Below the pieces are notes generated by a model that made no database searches, was not told where the DNA came from, and saw only the letters and a list, made by a program, of their open reading frames with translations. This document shows, in pieces, positions 28,705-38,685 of a DNA stretch of 64,000 nucleotides. Origin of the DNA: CAMLJR01 sp964500675 (GTDB lineage: Bacteria > Pseudomonadota > Gammaproteobacteria > Pseudomonadales > CAMLJR01); NCBI GenBank assembly GCA_964500675.1, contig CAZCNY010000005.1:1-64000 (forward strand), read 5' to 3'. Made by a program: the position numbers and the translations under genes. Numbering within the stretch: position 1 is the stretch's first letter; every line of letters begins with the position of its first letter.

Positions 28705-30934
28705 CACCCTCGCTCACGCGCGCGGCGGAAATAATGTTGTGCAAGCTGTTAATTTTCGCGAGCAGCGCCGACAGCATATCGAGCCCCGTGATTTCCACGG
28801 TGAGCCGCATCGTCGCGCTGTTGTGCTCGACATCGGACAATGTATTCATCGCCAGCACGTTGATGCGCTCGGCGGCGAGCAATTGCGTGATATCGCGCAG
28901 CAAACCTTGGCGATCGTGCGCGAGCACCGCGATATCGACCGGATACGTCGCCTGTTCGTCGCCCCACGACACCTCGATGACGCGCTCGGGTTCAGCGTAC
29001 TGCAACTGCAAAATTTTGCTGCAATCCTGCCGATGCACGCTGACGCCGCGACCGACCGTGATGTAACCGATGATGGCATCGCCCGGCACCGGCTTGCAGC
29101 AGCCCGCGATGTGCGTGAGCAGATTGCCGACACCGCGAATATGAATTTGGCTCGGCGCGCTTTTCGGTGCGCGGCGCCGCAATTTCAACTCCGACGCTAC
29201 GCCCTCTTCGCTCTGAAGCAGCGACTGCGCCGCGTTCAGCACCTGCGATGCACTGATATTGCCGACCCCCACGCCGGCGTACATATCATCGACAGTAGCG
29301 CAGCGCACACGCTCGGCCACCGCTTTGTAATCGAGACTCGTGAGCGCGAGGCGTTTGAATTCTTTATCGATTAAATTGCGGCCCGCGGCGATATTATCCT
29401 CGCGCGCCTGCTGGCGAAACCATGCCTGCACCTTCGTGCGCGTGCGCGCGCTTTTGATGAAACCGAGATTCGGTTGCAGCCAATCGCGGCGCGGCGCATT
29501 TTCTTTGCCCGTGAGAATTTCAACCTGTTCGCCCGTTTGCAGCGTATAGGTGAGCGGCACGATACGGCCGTTCACTTTCGCGCCGCGGCAGCGATGCCCA
29601 ACCTCGGTGTGAATGTGATACGCAAAATCGATCGGCGTCGAACCGTAAGCGAGATTGACGACGTGGCCTTCAGGCGTAAATACATAGACGCGATCCTGTT
29701 CGGGATTGAACTGTTCGCTCAGATCGACCGCGCTGCCGCCGGTCTCTTCGTGCCATTCGAGCACCTGCCGCAACCAGGCGATTTTATCTTCGTAGCTCGC
29801 CACTTTTTTGCGCTCGCTATCGGCGCCTTTGTAACGCCAATGCGCGCAGACGCCGAGCTCAGCTTCCTCGTGCATTTCAAACGTGCGGATCTGCACTTCT
29901 AACACTTTGCCTTGCGGGCCGATCACCGCGGTGTGCAGCGAGCGATAACCGTTGTCTTTCGGATTGGCGATGTAATCGTCGAACTCGTTCGGCACGTTGC
30001 GCCAGAGGCCGTGCACGATACCGAGCGCGGCGTAGCAATCTTTAATTTCGGGCACGAGCACACGCACCGCGCGAATATCATAGACCTGCGAAAAGCCGAT
30101 ACCCTTGCGCTGCATTTTTCGCCAGATCGAATAAATATGTTTGGCGCGACCGGAAAATTCCGCGTGAATACCCGCGCGCGTCAGCTCAGCGCGCAATTCG
30201 GCAATAACCTGGTCGATATAACTCTGGCGATCGAGCCGTTTTTCATCGAGCAGCTTGGCTATTTTCTTGTACGAGTCAGCCTGCAAATAACGGAACGATA
30301 AATCTTCGAGCTCCCACTTAATGTGGCCGATACCGAGCCGATGCGCGAGCGGCGCGTAGATATCGGCAACTTCGCGCGCGATGCGTTGCCGCCGCGCCGG
30401 ATCGTCTTTCACGGAGCGAATCGCGCAGGTGCGTTCGGCGAGTTTGATCAGCGCGACGCGCACATCGTCGACGAGCGCGACGAGCATTTTGCGCACGGTG
30501 TCGCTCTGCTCTTCGGCCTGACCGAGCACGGGCCCACGCTCATTTATTTTGACGCGGCTGATCGCCGCCATGCGCAGCACGCCATCGATCAATTTTGCAA
30601 TCGGCGCGCCGAACTGATCGGCGACCAGCGTGTTTGAAATTTTTTCCTCGCGTACCGCGCGGTAGAGAATGGCGGCGACGAGGCCGTCTTGATCGACGTG
30701 CAGATCGGCGAGAATTTCCGCCATTTCAAGTCCGATGCGCAGACACGACGTACCTTCGCCCCACGACAACTCGGGCGGCGATTTCATGCGCTCATCGGCC
30801 GCGCGCGCAACTCCGCAGGCGCGCAACAACGTGCCGCGATTAACGGTATCGGGCACTTGCAAACGCTGCACCCAGCGCTCGAGATCGACGCTGCCGTCGG
30901 CTTTTTCGGGATGCTCTTCGCGAACTTTTACCAT
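28673..30934 (-). CDS. relA: GTP pyrophosphokinase RelA ((p)ppGpp synthetase I)
   Basis: Ribosome-associated stringent-response synthetase of 753 residues. The N-terminal HD-type domain is degenerate (AILYRAVREEKIS where SpoT has HDVVED), so hydrolase activity is not expected. The synthetase domain has GRAKHIYSIWRKMQRKG, and EFDDYIANPKDNGYRSLHT with the acidic EFDD typical of RelA rather than SpoT. TGS (YVFTPEGHVVNLAYGSTPID), the CC-containing region (HIAGCCKPVPGDAI) and a C-terminal ACT domain follow. It is followed by mazG with overlap and preceded by cysM only six bases away, so cysM-relA-mazG probably form one operon. Confidence 0.97.
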   Translation of the reverse strand: MVKVREEHPEKADGSVDLERWVQRLQVPDTVNRGTLLRACGVARAADERMKSPPELSWGEGTSCLRIGLEMAEILADLHVDQDGLVAAILYRAVREEKISNTLVADQFGAPIAKLIDGVLRMAAISRVKINERGPVLGQAEEQSDTVRKMLVALVDDVRVALIKLAERTCAIRSVKDDPARRQRIAREVADIYAPLAHRLGIGHIKWELEDLSFRYLQADSYKKIAKLLDEKRLDRQSYIDQVIAELRAELTRAGIHAEFSGRAKHIYSIWRKMQRKGIGFSQVYDIRAVRVLVPEIKDCYAALGIVHGLWRNVPNEFDDYIANPKDNGYRSLHTAVIGPQGKVLEVQIRTFEMHEEAELGVCAHWRYKGADSERKKVASYEDKIAWLRQVLEWHEETGGSAVDLSEQFNPEQDRVYVFTPEGHVVNLAYGSTPIDFAYHIHTEVGHRCRGAKVNGRIVPLTYTLQTGEQVEILTGKENAPRRDWLQPNLGFIKSARTRTKVQAWFRQQAREDNIAAGRNLIDKEFKRLALTSLDYKAVAERVRCATVDDMYAGVGVGNISASQVLNAAQSLLQSEEGVASELKLRRRAPKSAPSQIHIRGVGNLLTHIAGCCKPVPGDAIIGYITVGRGVSVHRQDCSKILQLQYAEPERVIEVSWGDEQATYPVDIAVLAHDRQGLLRDITQLLAAERINVLAMNTLSDVEHNSATMRLTVEITGLDMLSALLAKINSLHNIISAARVSEGDARDQRALHH

Positions 30935-30940
30935 AGGAAA

Positions 30941-31906
30941 TTAATTCAACGCTGCGTCAAAAACACCCGTCGATAAATAGCGATCGCCGCGATCGCAAAT
31001 AATGGCGACGATGACCGCGCTTTCAATGCCCGGATTTTTTTTGCGCGCCACATCGATTTCGCGCGCCTTATCCAACTCACGCGAAAGCTGCAATGCACCC
31101 GCCACCGCGCCGCCCGACGACACACCGCATAAAATACCTTCGCGCGCGGCCAATTCGCGCATCGTCGTCTCGGCAGCCGTTTGCTCGATATCGATAATAC
31201 GATCGACGCGCTCGCGCTCGAAAATTTTCGGCAGATACGCGGCGGGCCAGCGCCGGATACCGGGGATCGCGGCGCCGTCGGTCGGTTGCAAACCGATCAC
31301 TTGAAGCGCGGGATTCTGCTCCTTCAAATAACGCGACACGCCCATGATGGTGCCCGTGGTACCCATCGACGCGACGAAATGCGTGATGCGCCCGCCGGTC
31401 TGGCGCCAAATTTCGGGACCGGTGCCCTCATAGTGCGCGAGCGGATTATCGCGATTGGCAAATTGATCGAGCACTTTGCCCTTACCCTCGGCCTGCATTT
31501 TCAATGCGAGATCGCGCGCGCCCTCCATGCCCTCTGCTTTTGTCACCGCGATCAATTCGGCACCGTACGCGGCCATCGCGAGCTTGCGTTCGGTGCTCAT
31601 GTGTCCCGGCATGATCAAAATCATGCGGTAACCGCGGATCGCCGCCGCCATCGCCAACGCGATGCCGGTATTGCCGCTCGTCGCCTCGATGAGCGTATCG
31701 CCGGGTTGAATTTCGCCGCGCGCCTCGGCGTGCTTAATCATGTTCATCGCGGGTCGATCTTTTACCGAGCCCGCCGGATTATTGCCTTCGAGCTTGACCA
31801 AAATCGTATTCGCGGTGTTGCCGGGCAGGCGCTGCAAGCGCACCAGCGGCGTGGAGCCAATGCACTCTTCGATCGTGGGGAAATTTTCGATGGGAGGAAA
31901 TTGCAT
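30941..31906 (-). CDS. cysM: Cysteine synthase B (O-acetylserine sulfhydrylase)
   Basis: PLP enzyme that makes cysteine from O-acetylserine and sulfide or thiosulfate. The 321-residue protein has the PLP-lysine motif NNPAGSVKDRPAMNMI, the substrate loop EATSGNTGIALAMAAA, and the phosphate-binding GTTGTIMG. The KDRPA sequence and the RRWPAAYLPKIFE insert favour CysM over CysK. It heads the cysM-relA-mazG run and is divergent from gacS across 184 bases. Confidence 0.94.
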   Translation of the reverse strand: MQFPPIENFPTIEECIGSTPLVRLQRLPGNTANTILVKLEGNNPAGSVKDRPAMNMIKHAEARGEIQPGDTLIEATSGNTGIALAMAAAIRGYRMILIMPGHMSTERKLAMAAYGAELIAVTKAEGMEGARDLALKMQAEGKGKVLDQFANRDNPLAHYEGTGPEIWRQTGGRITHFVASMGTTGTIMGVSRYLKEQNPALQVIGLQPTDGAAIPGIRRWPAAYLPKIFERERVDRIIDIEQTAAETTMRELAAREGILCGVSSGGAVAGALQLSRELDKAREIDVARKKNPGIESAVIVAIICDRGDRYLSTGVFDAALN

Positions 31907-32025
31907 GCACTGTTCCTACTGCGTCTACCGCACACCTGCGCAACACGGGCCCACTGCACGACGCGAACCGGCGGTGTGATTTTTACGCGGGATCATACCA
32001 TCGTTCGCTCGGCCGCGTCGTCGGC

Positions 32026-32055
32026 TTGGCTTTTGGGGCGCGGCGATCCGATAAT
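32026..32055 (+). promoter_or_regulatory. Possible sigma-70 promoter for gacS
   Basis: TTGGCT (32026-32031), an 18-base spacer and GATAAT (32050-32055), with the gacS start 36 bases later. The match is moderate and rests on sequence only. Confidence 0.3.
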
Positions 32056-32090
32056 ACCGCGACCGTATAACGATAACGCGGCACCGCGCA

Positions 32091-34802
32091 ATGCAAAACC
32101 GCAGCTTGAAGACGTTAATCATCGCGACGACGCTAACCCCTTCGCTCATCGTCGCGCTCGCGCTCGGTATTTATCTGGGCCATAGCCGCCTGCAAGATTT
32201 AGATCGATTACTGCACGATCGCGGCGAAGCCAGTTCGGTACAATTGGCGAATGCGGCGCGGCAGGGTATTCAGAGCGGGGATGAACGCACACTGCAAAAT
32301 ATCGTCGCGCTCGCGCTGGAGGAGCCCGGTGTCAGCGCAGTCGCGCTGTACGATCGCGAACGACGCCTCATCAAGCGCGTCGGCCCGCAATTGCACGATG
32401 TCGAATCGCGCGATCTGACCGCGCGCCATCAGACGATTGCATTTGAACAAACGTTGCGCTTCGTCGCGCCGATCAATTCGCTCAACGATTTCACCGCCAC
32501 GCTGAGTCAGCTCGACGCCGACGATCCCGCGCCGCTGGGTTGGGTTGTTATCGACTATTCGCGCGAACCGAATCTGGTCGAGACCTATCGCTCGCTGTTC
32601 GTCACGGGACTTATCGTCGCGCTCGCTTTTTTCGGCGCCACCGCGATCGCCGTATTGTCGAGCCGCCGGCTCGACTTGTCGTTCGCCGAATTGAAGCGCG
32701 GTATTCACCGCATCGAAGCCGGCGACTTCAACTCCCCGATTCAATTGCGCGACAACACCATGCTCAAGGAACTCGCGCAGGATCTCAACCGCATGGCGAA
32801 TTCCGTGCAGGCATCAGCCATCGATTTGCGCCGCAATCTTGAGCAGACCAACCGCGATTTGCGCGAGTCGCTCGAAACCGTCGAGGTGCAAAATATCGAA
32901 CTGGATTTAGCGCGGCGCGAAGCCATCGCCGCCAGCCGTATGAAATCCGAATTTCTCGCCAACACCAGTCACGAATTGCGCACACCGCTCAACGGTATTA
33001 TCGGCTTCACCAAGCTGCTGCTGAAAACGGTGCTCGATATACGCCAACGCGACTATCTCGAAACGATTCGCTATTCCGCGGAAAATCTACTCAGCATCAT
33101 CAACGACATTCTCGATTTTTCAAAAATCGAAGCGGGCAAACTGACGCTCGATTCCGTACCGTTCAATTTGCGCGAACTCATTGAAGATACGCTCGCGATA
33201 TTGGCGCCGAGCGCCACCGAAAAAACACTCGAATTGATTCTGCGCTACGACAACGCAGCGCCAGCCGAATTGATCGGCGATCCATTGCGGCTGCGTCAAG
33301 TGCTCACCAATCTGATTAGCAATGCCATCAAATTCACCGCGCGCGGCCACATCGCCGTGCGCGTCGAAGCGGTGAGCGCAGCCTCCGCGCAAGTGCCGCT
33401 TAAAATCAGCGTTAGCGATACCGGCATTGGCATTGAGGCATCGCAACAGCAATTATTATTCAATGCATTTACGCAAGCCGACGCCTCGACCTCGCGCGAA
33501 TTTGGAGGCACCGGCCTGGGCCTCGCCATCAGCAAGCGCTTGATCGAACAGATGGGCGGCGAGATCGGCGTCGAGAGCCAGCTCGGCAAAGGCTCGATGT
33601 TTTGGTTTGCACTGCGTCTGCAAGCACAGCCACATCCGCTGCCATTGCGCCGCTTCGATCAGCTCGCCGGCATGAAGCTCGCGCTCTACGATCCCAACCC
33701 GCTATCGCAAATCGCGTTGCGGCAACTGCTCGAAAGCTGGTATATCGAAGTTACAGTCTTCGACGCCTGGCCCGGGGCAGCCGCGCAGGTTCGCTGCGAC
33801 GGCTGGCTGCTCAATCCGGCATTCGGCGCCGCGGCGCCCGCACTGACGAATTCAAACGCCGTCCCCGTCTGGCTGCTGCAACCGCGCGGTGTTCCACTCA
33901 CCGCGACAAGAATGGGCGCCGCGAGCGTATTGCCAAAGCCGATCCATCACGTACAACTTTACGATGCGCTGTGCGCGGCCCTGCTGCGTCAGGCGCCGCC
34001 GCCGCAAACACACAGCGCGCATTTCCCGTTACAGGTTTTAGCGGTCGATGACAATGCCACCAATTTAAAATTGATCGCGCTGCTCCTCGACGAATTAGGT
34101 GCATCGACCACGCTCACCACGAGCGGCCGCCACGCTCTGCAACTGTGCGCGCAACAACGTTTCGATTTAATTCTGCTCGATATTCAAATGCCCGAACTCA
34201 GCGGTCCGCAAGTCGCGCATTTAATTCGCAGCGGCGACGGCATCAATCGCGATACGCGCATCGCGGCGCTGACCGCGCATTTGCTGCGCGAGGAGCAAAA
34301 GCAGCTGCTCGCCGACGGCTTCGACCAATGCCTCACCAAACCGATTACGGAAGAACAGCTAAAGCAGTTGCTCGAATCTTGCAAAACCGACAGCGATGGC
34401 GTCATCAACATGCCGGTCTGTATCGAACTCTGCGTGTCGCGCGCGCACCATAAATCGGCGCTGGCGAAAGAATTTTTGCAGGATTTAATGCGCAGTCTGG
34501 AACAGGCGTATGCAGCCATCACCGCTGCGCTGCTGCGCGCCGATCGCGATGCGCTGCTGAGCGAAACACATAAACTGCACGGCGCGTGTTGTTACAGCGG
34601 GGTGCCGCGCTTGCAGCGATGCAGTCATCAATTGGAGGGGTTGCTCAAGCGCGATTCAACTGCAACCGATTTAGAGGCGGCCGCAGCGGATTTGCTCGAC
34701 GCCATCCAAGAGTTGCGGCAATGGAGCGATGCACACGATCTCGATATCTTGTTTGAAGATACGGCTACAGCCGATACCGCCATTGCACGTCGATTAAACT
34801 GA
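32091..34802 (+). CDS. gacS: Hybrid sensor histidine kinase GacS/BarA
   Basis: Tripartite inner-membrane kinase of 903 residues. The N-terminus has a transmembrane segment (about 9-29), a periplasmic sensor part, a second transmembrane segment (about 167-190), then HAMP and HisKA with the phospho-histidine in TSHELRTPLNGIIGF (near H294). An HATPase_c domain follows (LISNAIKFTARG, DTGIGI, FGGTGLGLAISK), then a degenerate receiver-like part, a true receiver with aspartate in LLDIQMPELSG (near D697), and a C-terminal HPt domain (ETHKLHGACCYSG, near H827). In relatives GacS phosphorylates GacA, which activates small RNAs that titrate CsrA/RsmA. Its position beside cysM-relA is as in Pseudomonas. 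Confidence 0.94.
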   Translation: MQNRSLKTLIIATTLTPSLIVALALGIYLGHSRLQDLDRLLHDRGEASSVQLANAARQGIQSGDERTLQNIVALALEEPGVSAVALYDRERRLIKRVGPQLHDVESRDLTARHQTIAFEQTLRFVAPINSLNDFTATLSQLDADDPAPLGWVVIDYSREPNLVETYRSLFVTGLIVALAFFGATAIAVLSSRRLDLSFAELKRGIHRIEAGDFNSPIQLRDNTMLKELAQDLNRMANSVQASAIDLRRNLEQTNRDLRESLETVEVQNIELDLARREAIAASRMKSEFLANTSHELRTPLNGIIGFTKLLLKTVLDIRQRDYLETIRYSAENLLSIINDILDFSKIEAGKLTLDSVPFNLRELIEDTLAILAPSATEKTLELILRYDNAAPAELIGDPLRLRQVLTNLISNAIKFTARGHIAVRVEAVSAASAQVPLKISVSDTGIGIEASQQQLLFNAFTQADASTSREFGGTGLGLAISKRLIEQMGGEIGVESQLGKGSMFWFALRLQAQPHPLPLRRFDQLAGMKLALYDPNPLSQIALRQLLESWYIEVTVFDAWPGAAAQVRCDGWLLNPAFGAAAPALTNSNAVPVWLLQPRGVPLTATRMGAASVLPKPIHHVQLYDALCAALLRQAPPPQTHSAHFPLQVLAVDDNATNLKLIALLLDELGASTTLTTSGRHALQLCAQQRFDLILLDIQMPELSGPQVAHLIRSGDGINRDTRIAALTAHLLREEQKQLLADGFDQCLTKPITEEQLKQLLESCKTDSDGVINMPVCIELCVSRAHHKSALAKEFLQDLMRSLEQAYAAITAALLRADRDALLSETHKLHGACCYSGVPRLQRCSHQLEGLLKRDSTATDLEAAAADLLDAIQELRQWSDAHDLDILFEDTATADTAIARRLN

Positions 34803-34829
34803 CGAGATGCAATGAGCGTTGAACTGCAA

Positions 34830-35516
34830 TTATTTTTCCACGGTAAAAAGGGCGCGGCTGCGTATCGGCTTCTCGCCCAAATGCGGTTGCAACGCAGCCC
34901 GGCACAGCCATTTTAGAGTGCGGCGCGCAGCGGCCGTGTAATTACCGGCAGCAAACTCGCGCAGTGCCTGACCACTCAGTGCCAGCGGCGCATCGACGGC
35001 TGCAACACTCAAACCGCGATCCGAATCAAAACGATAAAATCGGACCGCATCGATCGGCCGGCCATCGGCATCGATCGCCAAATCAAGACCGTAACCGAGT
35101 TCTTCCAGCAGACGTAATTCAAAGCAGCGCAGCGCAATATCGAGTTGATCGAGTTCGCGCAACTGCGGCAATACGCGCTCGTATTCGAGAAATAAATCGG
35201 GATGCGGGTCATTGCGATGCAGCAGACGACACAGTACTTCGTTGACGTAAAGTCCGCTGAACAAACCCTGTCGCTGTAATGGCACCGCAGCGGCGCGCGG
35301 CTCGACGTGCTTCAGCAACTTTAACTCGCTCGCACCGCCCAATTCGATCCACAGCGGTTGAAACGGTTGCAACAGCGAGCGCTGGCTGACGCCGCGCCGA
35401 TTGCTGCGCGCGCCGCGCGCTATCGCGGAGAGCCGCTCGCCGTGTTCGGTAAAGCATTCGACGAGCAAGCTGGTATCGCGATAATCGCGCGCGTGAAGTA
35501 CATAAGCGGATTGCAT
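34830..35516 (-). CDS. recO: DNA repair protein RecO
   Basis: Recombination mediator that anneals DNA and helps load RecA in gap repair with RecF and RecR. The 228-residue protein starts MQSAYVLHARDYRDTSLLVE, with the N-terminal OB fold through ARGARSNRR, then the helical domain (GLYVNEVLCRLLHRNDPHP, FELRLLEELGYGLDL). No zinc-finger cysteines are seen, as in E. coli RecO. It is the last gene of the lepA-lepB-rnc-era-recO series, 15 bases after era, and convergent with gacS. Confidence 0.95.
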   Translation of the reverse strand: MQSAYVLHARDYRDTSLLVECFTEHGERLSAIARGARSNRRGVSQRSLLQPFQPLWIELGGASELKLLKHVEPRAAAVPLQRQGLFSGLYVNEVLCRLLHRNDPHPDLFLEYERVLPQLRELDQLDIALRCFELRLLEELGYGLDLAIDADGRPIDAVRFYRFDSDRGLSVAAVDAPLALSGQALREFAAGNYTAAARRTLKWLCRAALQPHLGEKPIRSRALFTVEK

Positions 35517-35531
35517 CGTCTTGATTGACGA

Positions 35532-36446
35532 TTAAAAGTCGTTGTAACCGAGACTGCGCAGCGCGCGCTCATCATCCGACCAACCCGCTTTCACCTTCAC
35601 CCACAGCTTGAGCATGATTTTGCTGTCGAACAATTTTTGCATATCCTTGCGCGCGTCCTCGCCTATCTGACGAATGCGTTCGCCGCCGGTGCCGATCACA
35701 ATTTTCTTCTGACCTTCGCGCTCGACCAGAATCAGCGCGTCGATATGCAGCACTTTGCCTTCGCGTTTAAACGATTCGATTTCAACGGTGATTTCGTACG
35801 GCACTTCTTCACCGAGTTGGCGCATGACTTTTTCGCGCACGAGTTCAGCGGCAAGAAAACGCTCGCTGCGATCGGTGATTTGATCCTCGGGAAAGAAGTG
35901 CGGATTTTCAGGAAGATGCTTGACGATAGCGGCTTCGAGATCGGTGAGATTATGTCCGCGCAGCGCCGATAAGGGAAAGATATCGGAGAACGGAAATTTT
36001 TCCGCATATTTTTGCAACGCCGGCAACAAATCGCTTTTGTTTTCGATGAGATCGACTTTATTGATCGCGAGTATCACTGGGCATTTTGCCGCGCGCAGTT
36101 TCTCCAACACCAATTCATCTTCATCGGTCCAGCGCAAGCGATCGACGACGAATACGACAAGATCGACATCGAGAATAGCCTGGCTCGCGGCCTGATTCAT
36201 ATAGCGGTTGATCGCCTTGGCTTCGACCTTGTGCAGACCCGGTGTGTCGACATAAATAATTTGTGTGGCGCCCTCGGTTTTAATGCCGAGCACACGGTGA
36301 CGCGTCGTCTGCGGTTTGCGCGAGGTGATACTGATTTTTTGTCCGAGCAAATGATTGAGCAATGTCGACTTGCCGACATTGGGCCGACCCACCAGCGCCA
36401 CGTAACCGCAACGCGTTATCGCGTTATCGTCGTCGAGATTGCTCAC
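35532..36446 (-). CDS. era: GTPase Era
   Basis: Ras-like GTPase that binds 16S rRNA and helps mature the 30S subunit. The 304-residue protein has G1 GRPNVGKSTLLNHLL, G3 DTPGLHK, G4 NKVD and G5 SALRG. A C-terminal KH domain follows (KIVIGTGGERIRQIGEDARKD). It sits 15 bases after rnc and 15 before recO, the classic rnc-era-recO order. Confidence 0.97.
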   Translation of the reverse strand: MSNLDDDNAITRCGYVALVGRPNVGKSTLLNHLLGQKISITSRKPQTTRHRVLGIKTEGATQIIYVDTPGLHKVEAKAINRYMNQAASQAILDVDLVVFVVDRLRWTDEDELVLEKLRAAKCPVILAINKVDLIENKSDLLPALQKYAEKFPFSDIFPLSALRGHNLTDLEAAIVKHLPENPHFFPEDQITDRSERFLAAELVREKVMRQLGEEVPYEITVEIESFKREGKVLHIDALILVEREGQKKIVIGTGGERIRQIGEDARKDMQKLFDSKIMLKLWVKVKAGWSDDERALRSLGYNDF

Positions 36447-36461
36447 CGCTGTCGCTCCAAC

Positions 36462-37139
36462 TTATTCTCTCTCCAATAGAAACAGCAGTGCACGTTGCGC
36501 CGCAGCCTGCTCCGCCGCGCGCCGGCTCATACCGTGACCTGCAAATTGTTCCGTCACCGAAGGGATACCGCAAAGCACATCGAATTGCTGATTGTGCTCT
36601 TCGCCATGCGTCGCCGCCAGCGTATACACAGGCAGCGCGCGCCCGCGCGCCTGCAACCATTCCTGCAGCCGCGTTTTCGGGTCCTTGTTGATTTCGCCGG
36701 GCGTGACCTGCTGCAAGCGCGCATCGAACCACGCGAGCACACGCTGTTTACAAATATCGATGCCGCCATCGAGATAAATCGCGCCGATCAACGCTTCAAG
36801 CGTATCGGCGAGGATCGATTCGCGGCGCTTACCGCCGCTTTTCATTTCACCCGAGCCGAGTTGGATGTGGTCGCCCAATTGCAGATCGCGCGCGACATCC
36901 GCCAGCGTTTCGGCGCGAATCAAGCTCGCGCGCATTCGCGTGAGCTCGCCTTCGCGGGTGTCGGGAAAGCGCCGAAACAGCGCCTCGGCGACGACGAGAT
37001 TGACGATCGCATCGCCTAAAAATTCAAGACGTTCGTTATGCCCGGCACCAAAACTGCGATGCGTCAACGCTTGTTCGGCAAGCGCGACATTTTGGAAGCT
37101 ATAACCGAGGCGCCGAAACAATGCAGTCGCGCTAGTCAT
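36462..37139 (-). CDS. rnc: Ribonuclease III
   Basis: Double-strand-specific endonuclease that processes rRNA precursors and many mRNAs. The 225-residue protein has the signature NERLEFLGDAIVNLVVAEAL, the second acidic cluster DTLEALIGAIYLDGG, and a C-terminal dsRNA-binding domain (DPKTRLQEWLQARG to AEQAAAQRALLFLL). Its start overlaps the stop of the DUF4845 gene by four bases, so translation is probably coupled. Confidence 0.97.
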   Translation of the reverse strand: MTSATALFRRLGYSFQNVALAEQALTHRSFGAGHNERLEFLGDAIVNLVVAEALFRRFPDTREGELTRMRASLIRAETLADVARDLQLGDHIQLGSGEMKSGGKRRESILADTLEALIGAIYLDGGIDICKQRVLAWFDARLQQVTPGEINKDPKTRLQEWLQARGRALPVYTLAATHGEEHNQQFDVLCGIPSVTEQFAGHGMSRRAAEQAAAQRALLFLLERE

Positions 37140-37516
37140 TCCGCCGCTGAAAGTTTATAAACAAGCTTATCGAATTTTACGACCACATCGATATTGGCCA
37201 TCAGCGGCACGCGCTTCTCGTAATTCGCATTGAGTTCGCGACCATTCTTTGTATCGACGAATTTAATATCTTTCGCCTGGATCGATTCGATCTCGCTGAC
37301 ATCGAGCTGCCGCTGAATCGCGGCAAGCAACGCCGCATTGGGCAACCCCGACGACTGTGAATCTTGCATCACGAGATCGATTGCTTTTTTCGTTTGCCAA
37401 TATTCGAGATAAACGGGACCAATTCTAAAAAAACAGGTCAAGGCAAACGACGCAATACCCAGCACAATGAGCCAGCCGAGCAAACCCAAACCTTGTTGAT
37501 GTTTACGCAAACGCAT
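37136..37516 (-). CDS. DUF4845 single-pass membrane protein
   Basis: A 126-residue protein with one N-terminal transmembrane segment (GLGLLGWLIVLGIASFALTC) and a short soluble domain (YLEYWQTKKAIDLVMQDS and ANIDVVVKFDKLVYKL). DUF4845 proteins are commonly found between lepB and rnc in gammaproteobacteria and betaproteobacteria; the function is unknown. The N-terminus loosely resembles a pilin-like segment. It overlaps rnc by four bases. Confidence 0.9.
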   Translation of the reverse strand: MRLRKHQQGLGLLGWLIVLGIASFALTCFFRIGPVYLEYWQTKKAIDLVMQDSQSSGLPNAALLAAIQRQLDVSEIESIQAKDIKFVDTKNGRELNANYEKRVPLMANIDVVVKFDKLVYKLSAAE

Positions 37517-37605
37517 GGCAGCGATCCTCAGCGCGATGTGCGCCTGTACTTGTTAATAGCCCGTAGATTTTAATGTACCTGTGCATTTTAATGACTCGCA
37601 CTTTT

Positions 37606-38622
37606 TTAATGGATAGCACCCACCCGATCAAAACTCGGCAGCGAAAACAGCGACTCCCAATGCATCCATATCGCGAACGCCCGGCCGACGATATTCTCCT
37701 CGGGCACTTGCCCCCAGAAACGCGAGTCGAGGCTGTTGTCGCGATTGTCGCCCATCATGAAGTAGTGGCCGGGCTGCACGGTGACGTCGACCTCATCGGC
37801 AACGGGGTTAAAACTGTCCACCTGTTTGTAAATATTGTGTTCAACATTGCCGAGCTGTTCCGATGCCAATTCGGTCGACGGTAACTGCGCGAGCGTCGCC
37901 AAATAAGTCTGATCGGCTTTGACACCATTGATATATAGCACTTTATGGCGATATTGAATGTGATCGCCAGGCAGCCCGATCAAGCGTTTGATGAAATAGA
38001 CCTCTTTATTCGGCGGGAAAAACACGATGACATCGCCACGCTTGGGTTCGCCGACCGCGAATATTTTTGTTTTCAGCACGGGCAGACGCAAACCGTAACT
38101 GAATTTGTTCACCAAAATATAATCGCCGACTTGCAGCGTCGGCACCATCGACGCCGATGGAATTTGAAACGGCTCGACCACGAACGAGCGCAGCACCAGC
38201 ACCGCCGCCAATACGGGGAAAAACGAACGGCTGTATTCGGCGATCGGCCGCTGCGCCACCAGCGTCTCCCTCGCGCCCTGCAAATTCGCGCTCTGCGCGC
38301 AGCGGCGGCGCTCGAACCAAAAGCGGTCGAGCCCGCCGATGACACCCGACAGCAGCGTCAACATGACGAGCACGAGCGCGAAATCGCCGTCTTTCACCAT
38401 GACGACACGCACCAGCCACAACAGCCATAACGTCAGTACGATTTTGAAGGCCCAATCCGACCAGACCGGTTCACCGCTCGGATCTTCGGCCGTTTTGCCG
38501 AACTGCATGTGTTCCGCGACAGCCCATTGTTGCTGGCGGCGGCCGATCAACTCCTGCAACAACCACACGATTACGGTCAGCGCCACCAAAATCATCAGCA
38601 AGGTATTGGTATTCACCATCAT
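37606..38622 (-). CDS. lepB: Signal peptidase I
   Basis: Inner-membrane serine protease that removes signal peptides. The 338-residue protein has two N-terminal transmembrane regions (TLLMILVALTVIVWLL and about residues 62-100), a third before the catalytic domain, the nucleophile serine in IPSASMVPTLQVGDYI, the lysine base in VYFIKRLIGLPGDHI, and box E GDNRDNSLDSRFWGQVP. It lies between lepA and the DUF4845 gene on the same strand. Confidence 0.96.
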   Translation of the reverse strand: MMVNTNTLLMILVALTVIVWLLQELIGRRQQQWAVAEHMQFGKTAEDPSGEPVWSDWAFKIVLTLWLLWLVRVVMVKDGDFALVLVMLTLLSGVIGGLDRFWFERRRCAQSANLQGARETLVAQRPIAEYSRSFFPVLAAVLVLRSFVVEPFQIPSASMVPTLQVGDYILVNKFSYGLRLPVLKTKIFAVGEPKRGDVIVFFPPNKEVYFIKRLIGLPGDHIQYRHKVLYINGVKADQTYLATLAQLPSTELASEQLGNVEHNIYKQVDSFNPVADEVDVTVQPGHYFMMGDNRDNSLDSRFWGQVPEENIVGRAFAIWMHWESLFSLPSFDRVGAIH

Positions 38623-38685
38623 TGATTTAGCTTCCTGTTATCGACCCGACGGACCGGCAATTATTGTTAACTCAACTAGCAACTT

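Noticed and set aside
31181..32185. 334-codon plus-strand frame opposite cysM running into gacS
   Set aside because: Antisense shadow with no domain; it also overlaps the gacS start in another frame.
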